A DNA stretch of 64,000 bases from NCBI RefSeq assembly GCF_003751085.1, contig NZ_RJJY01000002.1, positions 1,736,001 through 1,800,000 on the forward strand, in the 5' to 3' direction. Shown piece after piece: positions 38,244 through 46,622 of the stretch. The notes beneath the pieces were generated by a model, which searched no databases, was not told where the DNA came from, and saw only the letters and a program-made list of their open reading frames with translations. The stretch is from Micromonospora sp. Llam0 (GTDB taxonomy: Bacteria; Actinomycetota; Actinomycetes; Mycobacteriales; Micromonosporaceae). Both the position numbers and the translations under genes were made by a program. The number at the start of each line of letters is the position of its first letter. Position 1 is the stretch's first letter.

Positions 38244-39529
38244 CGGCCGCCGCCGCCGGTCAACCCGCCGCCGCCAGGGAATCCACCCCCGCCGGTCAAC
38301 CCGCCCCCGCCGGGGAAGCCGCTGCCGCCGGGGAAGCCGCCGGTCCCGCTCTCCGACTCGGTGGGAATGGTGATCACCACCTGTTCGCCGGCGGTCAGCC
38401 CGGAGACGATCTCCACCGCGTCGGCGCCCCGCAGGCCGACTTCGACGGTACGGCTGACCTGCGCACCGTCGACAAGAACGGTGACCGATGCCCGGGTGCC
38501 GGTGCCGGTCAACGCCGCCGGGCTGACGGTCAGCACGTCCACCGCCTCGCCCACGACCACGGTCGCCTCCACGGTCTGCCCGGGCCGGACGCCGTCGGGC
38601 ACCGAGTCCAGGTCGAGGGTGATCGGATAGCTGACCACCCCGTTGGTGGTGGTCGCATTCGGATCGATGACCCCGACGGTCGCGGTGGCCTCGGCGTCGG
38701 CAAGCGCGTTCCACTGGACGGTCGCCGGCTGGCCGACCTCAAGCTGCACCGCGTCGGTTTCCGACACCGAGGCGGTGACCTCCAGGCTGGTCAGGTCGGC
38801 GAGATCGACGAACCCGCTGGCCGACGACGACGATCCGGTCGTCTCCGCGCCTGAGCCGGCCGACCCGGTACCGCCACCAGATGACGACGTGCCGGTGCCG
38901 CCGCCGGACGACGCACCGACGCTGCCGTTGACCGCGACGACCGTACCGGCCATCGGGGCCACCAGCGTCGTGCCGTCGACGGCCGCCTGCGCCTCGGTGA
39001 CCGCGAGTTCCGCGTCGGCCACCTCGGCGTCGGCGTCGGCCGTGGACTCACCGGCGGTCTCGGCGGTGTCGAGGGCGTCCCGCGCGGCGTCGAGGTTGGC
39101 CTGCGCGGCGTCCAGTTCCCGCTGGGCCACGGCGTCGTCGACCCGGGCGAGGACCGTACCCTCGTCGACCTGGTCTCCGACGGCCACCAGGATCTCGGTC
39201 ACCGTGCCGCTGGTGACGAAGTCGGCGACCGCCGTCTTCGCGCTGCGTACCGAGCCGGAGGCGGTGACCGTCGCGGTCACCGTGGCCTGCCCGACGGTGA
39301 CGGTCGCGGTGTCCGACAGGTCGGCGGCGGCGGTGTCGGTGCCGACCACTGCGTAGTAGGTCCAGCCGAGCGTGCCGAGCACCGCCACGGCGAGTACGGC
39401 GTTGATGATCAGCGGCCGGCGAAGGCCGGCGAGGTGGCGCACAGGCATGGCGGACAGCTTCTGGTGGCCGCCTCGACGTGACCTCGGTGCCGGCTCGGTG
39501 AAAGCTGGCAATTCACTGGTGGGTTCCAT
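38240..39529 (-). CDS. HlyD/MacA-type periplasmic adaptor protein 1
   Basis: A 429-residue adaptor: cytoplasmic start, one helix (LIINAVLAVAVLGTLGWTYYAVV), lipoyl and coiled-coil hairpin regions (EGTVLARVDDAVAQRELDAAQANLDAARDAL), a Gly/Ser-rich loop, a beta-barrel (LEVTASVSETDAVQLEVGQPATV) and membrane-proximal domains. It ends in a Gly/Phe/Pro repeat tail (GGFPGG units). The start overlaps the stop of adaptor 2 (ATGA). It links the permease to the cell surface in this operon. Confidence 0.85.
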   Translation of the reverse strand: MEPTSELPAFTEPAPRSRRGGHQKLSAMPVRHLAGLRRPLIINAVLAVAVLGTLGWTYYAVVGTDTAAADLSDTATVTVGQATVTATVTASGSVRSAKTAVADFVTSGTVTEILVAVGDQVDEGTVLARVDDAVAQRELDAAQANLDAARDALDTAETAGESTADADAEVADAELAVTEAQAAVDGTTLVAPMAGTVVAVNGSVGASSGGGTGTSSSGGGTGSAGSGAETTGSSSSASGFVDLADLTSLEVTASVSETDAVQLEVGQPATVQWNALADAEATATVGVIDPNATTTNGVVSYPITLDLDSVPDGVRPGQTVEATVVVGEAVDVLTVSPAALTGTGTRASVTVLVDGAQVSRTVEVGLRGADAVEIVSGLTAGEQVVITIPTESESGTGGFPGGSGFPGGGGLTGGGGFPGGGGLTGGGGR

Positions 39530-40956
39530 CAGCCACCGACCACTTCGTCGCCGACGACCAGCCCGTCGGTCACCTCGACGTACTGGTCACCACGGATGCC
39601 GACGGTCACCACCCGTTCCTGCCGGGCCCCGGCCCCGTCCGGTACGACGACGATGTCCGCGCCGTCGCTGCTTTGGCCGACCGCGGTGATCGGAACCCGT
39701 ACCGCGTCCGCCACCTCGTCGACGACGATCCGTACGCCGGCGCTCTGGCCGACCAGCAGTCCGTCCGGGATGTCGTCGAAGTCGACGATCACCCCGTAGC
39801 GCACCAGCTGGCCGTCGACGCCGCCCACCGGGTCGACCTGGCTGAGGCGGGCGGGGAACTCCTCACCCGGCCGGGTCGCCACGGTGACGACGGCCGACTG
39901 GCCAGCCACCAACCGTGCGGCGTCGGCTTCGGGGAAGCTCGCCGTCACCTGCATCTGCGCGACCGCGCCGAGCTCGATGAAGGTGCCGCCGGCCCGTACC
40001 GTGCTGCCGATGGCGCCCGAGACGCCGAGCGCCTTGCCGTCGATCGGGGCGGTGATCACCGTACCGGCGAGGTCGTCCTCGGCGGCGGCGAGCCGCAGCT
40101 TTGCCGCGGTGACCTGCTGCCGGGCCCGCAGCACCGGGTCGCCACCGGACCCGCCGCCGGCCGCGTCGCCCGGCCCGCTCCCAGTTCCGGTCCCACTTCC
40201 GCTTTCACCTCCGGTCCCGCTTCCGTCCGGTGCTTCGCCGCAGCCGGTATCGGTGCCGGGCTGCCCACCCGAGCCGGTCGTGGGCGCGGTCGGCACGCTG
40301 GCTGGCAGGCTCGCTGGCGCACTGGTCGGCGTCGGCTGAGTCGGGGTCGGGGTCGGGGATCCGGTCGGTACGGACGCGGTGGGGGACGGCGTCGGCGTCG
40401 TGCCGGGCGTCCGGGACGGATCGGGGGTGGCCGATCCGGTCGCGTCCGGCGTCGGGCTGGTGGTGGGGTCGGGCGCGGTCCAGGCCGCGAGGGCGGCCGT
40501 CGTGCACCCGGAGCCGGCTCCAGCGTCCGTCTCCGTGTCGTCCGTCTCTGCGTCCGTCTGCGCGGTGACCAGGGCGTCCTGCGCCGCGGTCAACGCCTCC
40601 TGCGCCTGTTCGACAGCTTCCGTCGCGTCGCTGTCGTCGATGACGGCGAGCACGTCGCCGGCGGCGACATCCTGGCCGAGCCGTACGTCGAGCCGGGTCA
40701 CCGTGCCCGCCACCCCGAAGCCGAGCTGGCGGTCCTCGGCCGGCTCGACGGCACCGGTGGCGGCGACCGCCACGGTCACCGTCCCCCGGTCGACCTGCAC
40801 GGTGGCTACCGGGACGGCGTCGTCGGCGCTGGTCGGGCCGGCGAAGGCGTAGGCGACGGCGCCCGCCGTGACCAGCGTCGCGCCCGCTGCCACGGCGACG
40901 AGCCGGCGGGTTGTGGGCAGTCGCCTGAGCGGCGACCACCTGGGGCCGAGTTCCAT
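39529..40956 (-). CDS. HlyD/MacA-type adaptor protein 2 with a long disordered insert
   Basis: A 475-residue adaptor with a membrane helix (LVAVAAGATLVTAGAVAYAFA), a lipoyl half (GVAGTVTRLDVRLGQDVAAGDVLAVID) and a coiled-coil arm. Between the two arms of the coiled coil (about residues 138-273) lies a Pro/Thr/Ser/Gly-rich insert with two Cys (151 and 239). The second arm and barrel (VTAAKLRLAAAEDDL, MQVTASFPEADAARLVAGQSAVV) follow. The ATG at 40956 begins a normal signal-anchor; upstream open frame to 41106 has no similarity. It is the first gene of the operon. Confidence 0.82.
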   Translation of the reverse strand: MELGPRWSPLRRLPTTRRLVAVAAGATLVTAGAVAYAFAGPTSADDAVPVATVQVDRGTVTVAVAATGAVEPAEDRQLGFGVAGTVTRLDVRLGQDVAAGDVLAVIDDSDATEAVEQAQEALTAAQDALVTAQTDAETDDTETDAGAGSGCTTAALAAWTAPDPTTSPTPDATGSATPDPSRTPGTTPTPSPTASVPTGSPTPTPTQPTPTSAPASLPASVPTAPTTGSGGQPGTDTGCGEAPDGSGTGGESGSGTGTGSGPGDAAGGGSGGDPVLRARQQVTAAKLRLAAAEDDLAGTVITAPIDGKALGVSGAIGSTVRAGGTFIELGAVAQMQVTASFPEADAARLVAGQSAVVTVATRPGEEFPARLSQVDPVGGVDGQLVRYGVIVDFDDIPDGLLVGQSAGVRIVVDEVADAVRVPITAVGQSSDGADIVVVPDGAGARQERVVTVGIRGDQYVEVTDGLVVGDEVVGG

Positions 40957-41150
40957 GAGGCGGCAGTGTTCCGGGGTCGGCTCAGGACCGGCTCGGCGCC
41001 ACCTCGGGGTTTCCTGTGAGCCACAGTTGACGACCGCGACACCCAGCGCGGTCACAGCAAACCCTGACGTTGTGCGGAGGTTCGCCAGGTCTGCTGGCCC
41101 CCGCACCGGCGACGACCGTCGCGGGCGCTCCTGATGGGAGGGTTTTCACC

Positions 41151-41774
41151 GTGCGCATCGCGCTCAGTCGTTCGGTATGGGGCGCGGCCGGGGGCATCTG
41201 TCTGCTGCTGCTCGCCGCCTGCGGAGAGTCCGACCCGGACTCCGGTGGTGACGCTGCTGCCGGTGGCGCCAACGCCATGACCGCGTACGTCGAGTGCCTC
41301 CAGGAGAACGGGATCGCCGACGCCGAGGTTCCCGAGACCGGAGGTGGATTCCCCGGTGGCGGCCCGGGTGGGATGCAGTCGGGGCAGCCCGGTGACCGAC
41401 CGTCCGGGTTCCCGTCGGGAGCTCCGGATGGCTTCCCGTCCGGAGCGCCGTCTGATTTCCCGTCCGGCGGGCCGGGCGGGGCTGGGCCGGGTGGTGGCCG
41501 GATGGGCGGCGGATTCGCCGACATGCTGCGGCCCGACGGCGTAGACGACGAGACCTGGGCAGCGGCGCAGGAGGCGTGCCAGTCCGAACTGCCGACCGGC
41601 GGTGCCGGTGGCCCTCGCGGTGACGCCGGCACTGGAGCCGATGACAGCGACGACGCGGCGTACCGCAACTGTCTGGCCGAACGGGACGTCGAGTGGGCCG
41701 CCGATCTGGACGAGTCGGATCCGGTGATCGCCGAGGCGCTGGAAGCGTGCGAGCCGCTGCAACCCGCCGAGTGA
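41151..41774 (+). CDS. Putative lipoprotein with FPSG repeats
   Basis: A 207-residue preprotein with a lipobox LLAAC at the end of the signal peptide. The middle has a low-complexity Gly/Pro/Ser stretch with GFPSGAP and DFPSGGP units. Two related segments flank it: AMTAYVECLQENGIADAEV and AYRNCLAERDVEWAADLDESD, each with a conserved Cys, which suggests a disulphide. The GTG at 41151 follows GGGAGGG. It is divergent from the efflux operon (194 bp), and its repeats echo those in the adaptor tail, so a joint function is possible. Confidence 0.75.
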   Translation: MRIALSRSVWGAAGGICLLLLAACGESDPDSGGDAAAGGANAMTAYVECLQENGIADAEVPETGGGFPGGGPGGMQSGQPGDRPSGFPSGAPDGFPSGAPSDFPSGGPGGAGPGGGRMGGGFADMLRPDGVDDETWAAAQEACQSELPTGGAGGPRGDAGTGADDSDDAAYRNCLAERDVEWAADLDESDPVIAEALEACEPLQPAE

Positions 41775-41785
41775 CCGGGTGACCC

Positions 41786-41809
41786 GCCGGCCGGGCTGGT
41801 CGGGCCGGC
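41786..41809. terminator. Hairpin between convergent lipoprotein and epimerase genes
   Basis: GCCGGCC (41786-41792) pairs with GGCCGGC (41803-41809) around a 10-nt loop in the 39-bp gap between two convergent genes. Confidence 0.5.
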
Positions 41810-41813
41810 CTGG

Positions 41814-42737
41814 CTACCGGTCGGTCGGCGACGCGGCGAAGGTCTCACGAAGCGCCGGTTCGAGCGACCGGCCGGTCACCGGCTCGATGAACAGCTCAGC
41901 GAGGAGAACATCGGCAAGGTTGGCCGGGTTGAGGCCGGACTCTTTGCCGGCAAGCGCCCGCAACCCGCCACCGAGTCGCAAGGATGCACGCACCGCGCTG
42001 GCCGGCAGCCGGTTGACCGGTCGAGGTCGGCCGACCACATCGGCGATCCGCGCGATCATCTCGGCCCAGGTGAGGTTCTCGTCCGCGACCGGAATGTCCG
42101 TACCGCTGGCTTGCTCCAGCGCATCGACCGCTGCCTCGGCGACGCTGCTCGCCGAGGCAGCGGCGGTCCCGCCGACCGGCATGAACATGGGTGCACGAGA
42201 CCTTGCCCACCGGTCCAGCGGGCCGGCCCAGTTCGGCAGCCGGTCGCCGACCCGACCGAAGACGAACGGCAACTCCAGCACCGCGACCGGCAGCTCGGAG
42301 CCGGCGGCCGCCCGCCCCTCGCTGGCCTGCTCCAGCCGGCAGCGGACGTACACATGCCGGTCCGCCAGGCGCCACTGCGGACGTAGCCGCTCGTAGTAGG
42401 TGTAGTACGAGCCGAGAATCACGCCACGGGTCAGACCCTCGTGGCGGGCGGCGGTGAACACGCGTACCACCGGATCGACGATTTCGCAGCGGAGCACGGG
42501 ATGGATCGGCTTCCGGAGCACCCGTTGCTCATCGGCGCGGGTGCCGTACACGACGCCATCGTGACCGGCGAGCAGCTGCCGTAGTTCGTCGACCGAGGCT
42601 GCCTCGACATCGAGCACCTGGTCGACACCCGGACGGTCGGTACGCGCCACCGAGGTCACGGAGTGCCCCCGCCCGCGCAACCGCTGCACGACATGGGCAC
42701 CGATCAGACCGGTACCGCCCACCACCAGGATCTTCAT
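41814..42737 (-). CDS. NAD(P)-dependent epimerase/dehydratase-like protein
   Basis: A 307-residue Rossmann protein of the extended SDR/NAD-epimerase class. The dinucleotide motif is VVGGTGLIGAHVV at the N-terminus; GSYYTYYERLRP takes the place of the usual YxxxK region, where no YxxxK motif is seen. The C-terminal half (DENLTWAEMIARIADVVGR) resembles nucleotide-sugar or atypical SDRs. The ATG at 42737 follows GGAGAGG. It is 50 bp downstream of the winged-helix/hydrolase gene, probably in one operon. Substrate unknown. Confidence 0.8.
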   Translation of the reverse strand: MKILVVGGTGLIGAHVVQRLRGRGHSVTSVARTDRPGVDQVLDVEAASVDELRQLLAGHDGVVYGTRADEQRVLRKPIHPVLRCEIVDPVVRVFTAARHEGLTRGVILGSYYTYYERLRPQWRLADRHVYVRCRLEQASEGRAAAGSELPVAVLELPFVFGRVGDRLPNWAGPLDRWARSRAPMFMPVGGTAAASASSVAEAAVDALEQASGTDIPVADENLTWAEMIARIADVVGRPRPVNRLPASAVRASLRLGGGLRALAGKESGLNPANLADVLLAELFIEPVTGRSLEPALRETFAASPTDR

Positions 42738-42787
42738 GTCGCCTCTCCGCTGCGGTCGTCCGGGCAGTGCGGCATCGTCCGCGCGTC

Positions 42788-44044
42788 TCACTCGGCCAGG
42801 AAGGCATCGATCTGGGCCAGGAACTCGGGCCACGCCGGCTCCGACGCGGTGAGCAGATGGTTGCGGCTGTCCAGCAGGACCAGTTGACTGTCCGGGATGA
42901 GGGTGGCCAGCTCGCTGGCCTGCGAGGTCGGCACCCGCATGTCGTCGCGGCAGTGCAGGATCAACGTCGGGCACTGCACCCGGTGGGCGATGTCCGAGAC
43001 GTCGATCCGGGCGAACTCCTCCAGGAACCGGACCCCGTTGGCCGCCGAGGTGGTCCGCCGCTGGAAGCTGATGAAGTCCTCCAGCTCCTCCGGGGTGCCC
43101 TCGGGCAGAAACTGGGAAGCGAAGACGCCGAGGAAACTCGGGTCCTGGTGCGCCCAGCCGACCCGGGCCAGGTTAAGGTCCAGGGCCGCCTCGTCCTGCT
43201 CGGCCTGGTTGCGGGCCCGGACCTGGCGGCCCCGGGCGTACGCGCCAGCGAGAATCAGCCGGCTGACCCGCTCCGGTCGGCGGACGGCGTAGGCGACCGC
43301 CACCGCACCGCCCTGGGAGACGCCGAGCAGCGGAAACCGGTCCAGCCCTACCGCCTCGACCACGGTGTCCAGGTCGTCGACCCAGTCGTCGAAGGAGAAA
43401 CTCGGCACATCCCAGTCCGACAGCCCGCACCCCCGCTCGTCGTAGCGGACCAACTGGCGGTCCCGGGCCAGCCCGTTGAGCCAGTGCGACCACACCGGGG
43501 TGGTCCACTCCAGATCGAGATGGGTCATCCAGTTGGCCGCCTTGAGCAGCGGCGGACCGGATCCGACGGTGGCGTAGGCGATCCGGGTGCCGTCGTCGGC
43601 TCGGCAGAACCGGACGACCTGGCGGTCCGCACCGCCGGTCTCCCCGGCGACGACCGACCGGGCCGGTGCCGGTCGGATCGGGTACGCGGCGGGCTCCGGC
43701 CCAGGGTCGGCCGGGTCACCGGCCCGGGTCACCGTCACCGATGCCGCGAACTGGTAGCCCCGCCGGTGGACGGTCCGGATCAGCCGCTGGTGACGGCCGG
43801 TGTCACCGACGGCGATCCGGGCGGTACGCAGCCCGGTGGTCAGCGCCGCCTCGCTGACGAAACGGTCGCCCCACACCTTGTCGAGCAGCTCGTTCTTCGT
43901 CACCACCCGGTCCCGGTGCTCGATCAGGTACTGCAGGAGGTCGAGCGCCCGGGGCTCCACGTGGACCGGCTCACCGGACCGCCGCAGCTGGTAACGGGCC
44001 ATATCCAGTTCGTACTCGCCGAAGCTGTAGGTGTAGCCGGCCAT
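42788..44044 (-). CDS. Fusion of an OmpR-type winged helix and an alpha/beta hydrolase
   Basis: A 418-residue protein. Residues 1-107 are a transcriptional-regulatory C-terminal winged helix (YELDMARYQLRRSGEPVHVEPRAL, ELLDKVWGDRFVSEAAL, IRTVHRRGYQF) with no receiver domain. After a Pro-rich linker comes an alpha/beta hydrolase (about 140-418): nucleophile in GVSQGG, acid in LHCRDDMRVP and His in SRNHLL. The domain pair suggests a regulator that senses or processes a small ester or lactone. A divergent secreted-protein gene lies 278 bp away, and the epimerase follows in the same operon. Confidence 0.88.
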   Translation of the reverse strand: MAGYTYSFGEYELDMARYQLRRSGEPVHVEPRALDLLQYLIEHRDRVVTKNELLDKVWGDRFVSEAALTTGLRTARIAVGDTGRHQRLIRTVHRRGYQFAASVTVTRAGDPADPGPEPAAYPIRPAPARSVVAGETGGADRQVVRFCRADDGTRIAYATVGSGPPLLKAANWMTHLDLEWTTPVWSHWLNGLARDRQLVRYDERGCGLSDWDVPSFSFDDWVDDLDTVVEAVGLDRFPLLGVSQGGAVAVAYAVRRPERVSRLILAGAYARGRQVRARNQAEQDEAALDLNLARVGWAHQDPSFLGVFASQFLPEGTPEELEDFISFQRRTTSAANGVRFLEEFARIDVSDIAHRVQCPTLILHCRDDMRVPTSQASELATLIPDSQLVLLDSRNHLLTASEPAWPEFLAQIDAFLAE

Positions 44045-44153
44045 CGGGTGAGCGTACCGTCCGGTTCGCCCCGGCCCCCGGCGGACGATCTTGACTCCCG
44101 GCTGGCGCCGACCTGGATACGCAGGTCAGCGGCACCTCTTACGGTCGGACTGT

Positions 44154-44181
44154 TTGAGACCCGACAGAAATGGTGTATCAT
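44154..44181 (+). promoter_or_regulatory. Sigma-70-type promoter for the 44.3-kb secreted protein gene
   Basis: TTGAGA (44154-44159) and TATCAT (44176-44181) are separated by 16 bp, a good match to the vegetative consensus. Transcription would start near 44188, giving a leader of about 135 nt before the ATG at 44322. Confidence 0.55.
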
Positions 44182-44280
44182 TCCGGTCAGAATTGGCGTT
44201 GCGGTGATCACATAAATCCACTGTACGGGTCACCGACCGCAATCCTTCCTCACATTTTCCTCAGTGAATCCTTTGATCGC

Positions 44281-44318
44281 CACCAAGTCCGCGCGGTTCC
44301 GCGCTGCAAGGCTTGGTG
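44281..44318 (+). promoter_or_regulatory. Structured leader hairpin just before the start codon
   Basis: Outer stem CACCAAG (44281-44287) / CTTGGTG (44312-44318) encloses a perfect inner stem GCGCGG / CCGCGC (44291-44304, 2-nt loop). It ends 3 nt before the ATG and includes the only ribosome-site-like AAGG, so folding would limit translation. Confidence 0.45.
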
Positions 44319-44321
44319 CTC

Positions 44322-45563
44322 ATGACATTCCTGCAACGCCGTCGGATGTTCCGACACGCCCGCACCGCGACCGTCCTGTCCGTACTGATGCTGGGTCCGA
44401 TGCTCGCCGTCAGCACGCCGGCCGCCGCCTCCTCCACCGTGCCCACCGCGGAGATGGCCGACTGCCTGCTCTACGAATCGTCCGAGGAGCTGGCCTGCTA
44501 CCGCGACTTCCGGACCGCCATGAAGGTGGCGACCGGCGGGGCGGTCACCGACGCGCCGCGCGACGGCAGCCGACTCGACGCCGCGACCACCGAGCGGATC
44601 GCCGCCGCCGGCGAGACCGCCACCCGCGCCATGGCATCGGGTAGGGCCGCAGCCGCCCAGGTGGTGCTCGGGATCGCGTACCGGGACGCCAACTTCTTGG
44701 GCGGCTCGCTGAGCATGATCTCGCAATCCGGCACCTGCAGCGGCGGCAAGTACTTCTACTTCAACAACCTCGCCGGCGCCGGCGCCGGCTGGAGCGACGT
44801 GATCAGCTCATACAAGAACGTCACCGACTGCGCCAGCAACTATTACGTCAACACCAACCAGTCCGGCACCCCCCACATGTGGTACTCGCACGACCAGCTC
44901 GCGCGGGTGCCCGCCGACAACCAGTACAGCTCGGTCAGGTTCTGGGACGGCCCGTCCCGCGCGGAGCTCTTCGAGCACTGCGACAGCCGGGCCGTGTCCT
45001 GCCAGTTCGTTGCGGGAACGCCGGTGACCGAGACCACCGCCGGCTTCCACGAGGTCGCCTCGCACTTCAACTGCACCCCGTACGACAACAGCCTGTCGGT
45101 CGAATGGTCCGACACCACCGGTGGGTCGATCAGCATGACCGCCAAGGTGCCCGCGACCACCTTCGGCTCCAGCGCGCTGAGCAACGTGTCGGCGAGCATC
45201 AGCCAGAGCATCGGCCGGCAGTGGAACTGGGAGTCGACGGTCTCCCGGACCACGTCGCTCAACGCCGGCCCGATGGGCTGGGCCGCGCTGGACCGCAGCC
45301 CCAAGCTGCAGACCGCCCAGGGCACGATCGAGATCAAGCTGAAGAACAAGGCCTGGGGCCGCAAGGAGTGGTACATCTGGGACTTCGAGGCGACCGTCGA
45401 GGTCCCCGACCACCTGGGCGTCACCCGGTCCCGGGGCGGCCCGATGACCGAGGCCCAGATCGCTGAGCTCTGCACCGACCCGGCCCGCCGGGCCGCCGCC
45501 GCGCCGACCCGCTTCGAGACCCGCCGGGAGCTCGCCAGTAGCACGCCGGCCACCGAAAGCTGA
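44322..45563 (+). CDS. Secreted protein of unknown function, beta-rich
   Basis: A 413-residue preprotein with a signal peptide (TATVLSVLMLGPMLAVSTPAAAS). A helical segment (residues 40-110) precedes a region like a beta/gamma-crystallin or I36 inhibitor repeat (YRDANFLGGSLSMISQSG, then YFYFNNLAGAGAGWSDVISSYKNVTDC). The C-terminal half has long alternating strands (SVEWSDTTGGSISMTAKV, SASISQSIGRQWNWESTVSRTTSL, GTIEIKLKNKAW) resembling the amphipathic hairpins of aerolysin-type pore formers, but no specific family was recognised. Eight or so Cys suggest disulphides. ATG at 44322; TTG and GTG lie just upstream. Confidence 0.7.
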   Translation: MTFLQRRRMFRHARTATVLSVLMLGPMLAVSTPAAASSTVPTAEMADCLLYESSEELACYRDFRTAMKVATGGAVTDAPRDGSRLDAATTERIAAAGETATRAMASGRAAAAQVVLGIAYRDANFLGGSLSMISQSGTCSGGKYFYFNNLAGAGAGWSDVISSYKNVTDCASNYYVNTNQSGTPHMWYSHDQLARVPADNQYSSVRFWDGPSRAELFEHCDSRAVSCQFVAGTPVTETTAGFHEVASHFNCTPYDNSLSVEWSDTTGGSISMTAKVPATTFGSSALSNVSASISQSIGRQWNWESTVSRTTSLNAGPMGWAALDRSPKLQTAQGTIEIKLKNKAWGRKEWYIWDFEATVEVPDHLGVTRSRGGPMTEAQIAELCTDPARRAAAAPTRFETRRELASSTPATES

Positions 45564-45678
45564 TCCCTGCCAGTCATTACGGCCGGCTCCCATGCCTACC
45601 AGGGCCGTTGGATAGTTGGTCGGCCGATCTGGAGCTCCAGACCCGCCGATACGCTATCCCCATCCTTGTACGCAGCGT

Positions 45679-45698
45679 CACCCCGCTGGGTCGGGGTG
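45679..45698. terminator. Short hairpin downstream of the secreted protein gene
   Basis: CACCCCG / CGGGGTG 7-bp perfect stem with a 6-nt loop, 116 bp after the stop codon. A terminator role is likely but not certain. Confidence 0.4.
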
Positions 45699-45710
45699 CC
45701 GGTTGAGCTT

Positions 45711-45746
45711 GATGCCACAGGTGCATCTTGATGCACCTGTGGTATC
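45711..45746. repeat. 17-bp inverted repeat upstream of the PP2C-like gene
   Basis: Arms 45711-45727 and 45730-45746 (begin GATGCCACAGGTGC) pair over 17 bp with one G-T pair and a 2-nt centre. It lies 90 bp before the phosphatase ATG, so it could be an operator or part of a terminator. Confidence 0.6.
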
Positions 45747-45835
45747 GCGTCCCGCGAGGACTATCAACACGTCGATCACACACTGCCGAAACTAAAGTGC
45801 AAGAAAGCTGCCAGCCACGGTGGCAGGAAGGACCC

Positions 45836-46612
45836 ATGAAGGTTCGGGATTCGGTCACCACAGCCGGCGGGTCCAGGTCGAACGAGGACCGAGTGGGCCA
45901 CGCGGGACCGCTGGCCTGGGTGATCGACGGTGTCACCGACCTGTACGACGACACCGCCCTGCCCGCAGAGCGTGACGTGGTGTGGCTGGTCGACCTGGTC
46001 GGATCGCTGCTCACAGATGCCGGGACGGACGGCTATCAGGGCAACGGCGCCGACCTGTTGGAGCGGATCGCCGTCGAGGTGCAACGACGACAGGAGTCGT
46101 ATGGCTTCCCACCGGACCGGATGCCGCCGGCCTGCTCGATCGGCCTCTGCATCGACCAGGGCGACGGCTTCGAGCTGACCCGCATCGGCGACGCCACCCG
46201 CGTCCTCTCGACCAGCTACTTCGACGGGCGGGAGGCGGCGGCGGTACGGGCCCGCGAACGCGACCCGGCAAAGGTCGTCGCGGCCATGCAGCAGCGACGC
46301 CGACACACCATGACCTCCGGTGACGTCGAGTCGGTCTTCTCCGGCCACCCGCAGCGCCGCCTCGTCCCGCACCGGATCGCAGCGAACTGGACGGGCACCG
46401 CTCACATCCTGCTCTGCACGGACGGCTTCGCCCGGCTGGTCAACGACTATCAGCTCTATCCGGGATGGTCCGAGGTCGTCGCCGAGGCCCGGGAGCGTGG
46501 GGTGGCGTACCTGGAGAAGCTGATCCGACAGACGGAGAGCGACCCGGCCGTCGGCGGTGACCGTTTCAAACGCGCCGACGATGTCGCCGCCGTCCTGATC
46601 TCCGCAAGCTGA
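45836..46612 (+). CDS. PP2C-like serine/threonine phosphatase domain protein
   Basis: A 258-residue protein with PP2C-fold traces: NEDRVGHAGPLAWVIDGVTD (metal-binding Asp-Gly step), CSIGLCIDQGDGFELTRIGDATRVL, LLCTDGFARLV and a final RADDVAAVLI. Several metal ligands appear kept (D in VIDGV, TDGF, ADD), but it is shorter than typical PP2C enzymes. The ATG at 45836 follows CAGGAAGGA. It is the first of a probable operon with a Nudix protein (10-bp gap) and a lipoprotein. Target unknown. Confidence 0.8.
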   Translation: MKVRDSVTTAGGSRSNEDRVGHAGPLAWVIDGVTDLYDDTALPAERDVVWLVDLVGSLLTDAGTDGYQGNGADLLERIAVEVQRRQESYGFPPDRMPPACSIGLCIDQGDGFELTRIGDATRVLSTSYFDGREAAAVRARERDPAKVVAAMQQRRRHTMTSGDVESVFSGHPQRRLVPHRIAANWTGTAHILLCTDGFARLVNDYQLYPGWSEVVAEARERGVAYLEKLIRQTESDPAVGGDRFKRADDVAAVLISAS

Positions 46613-46622
46613 GGCCGTACGG

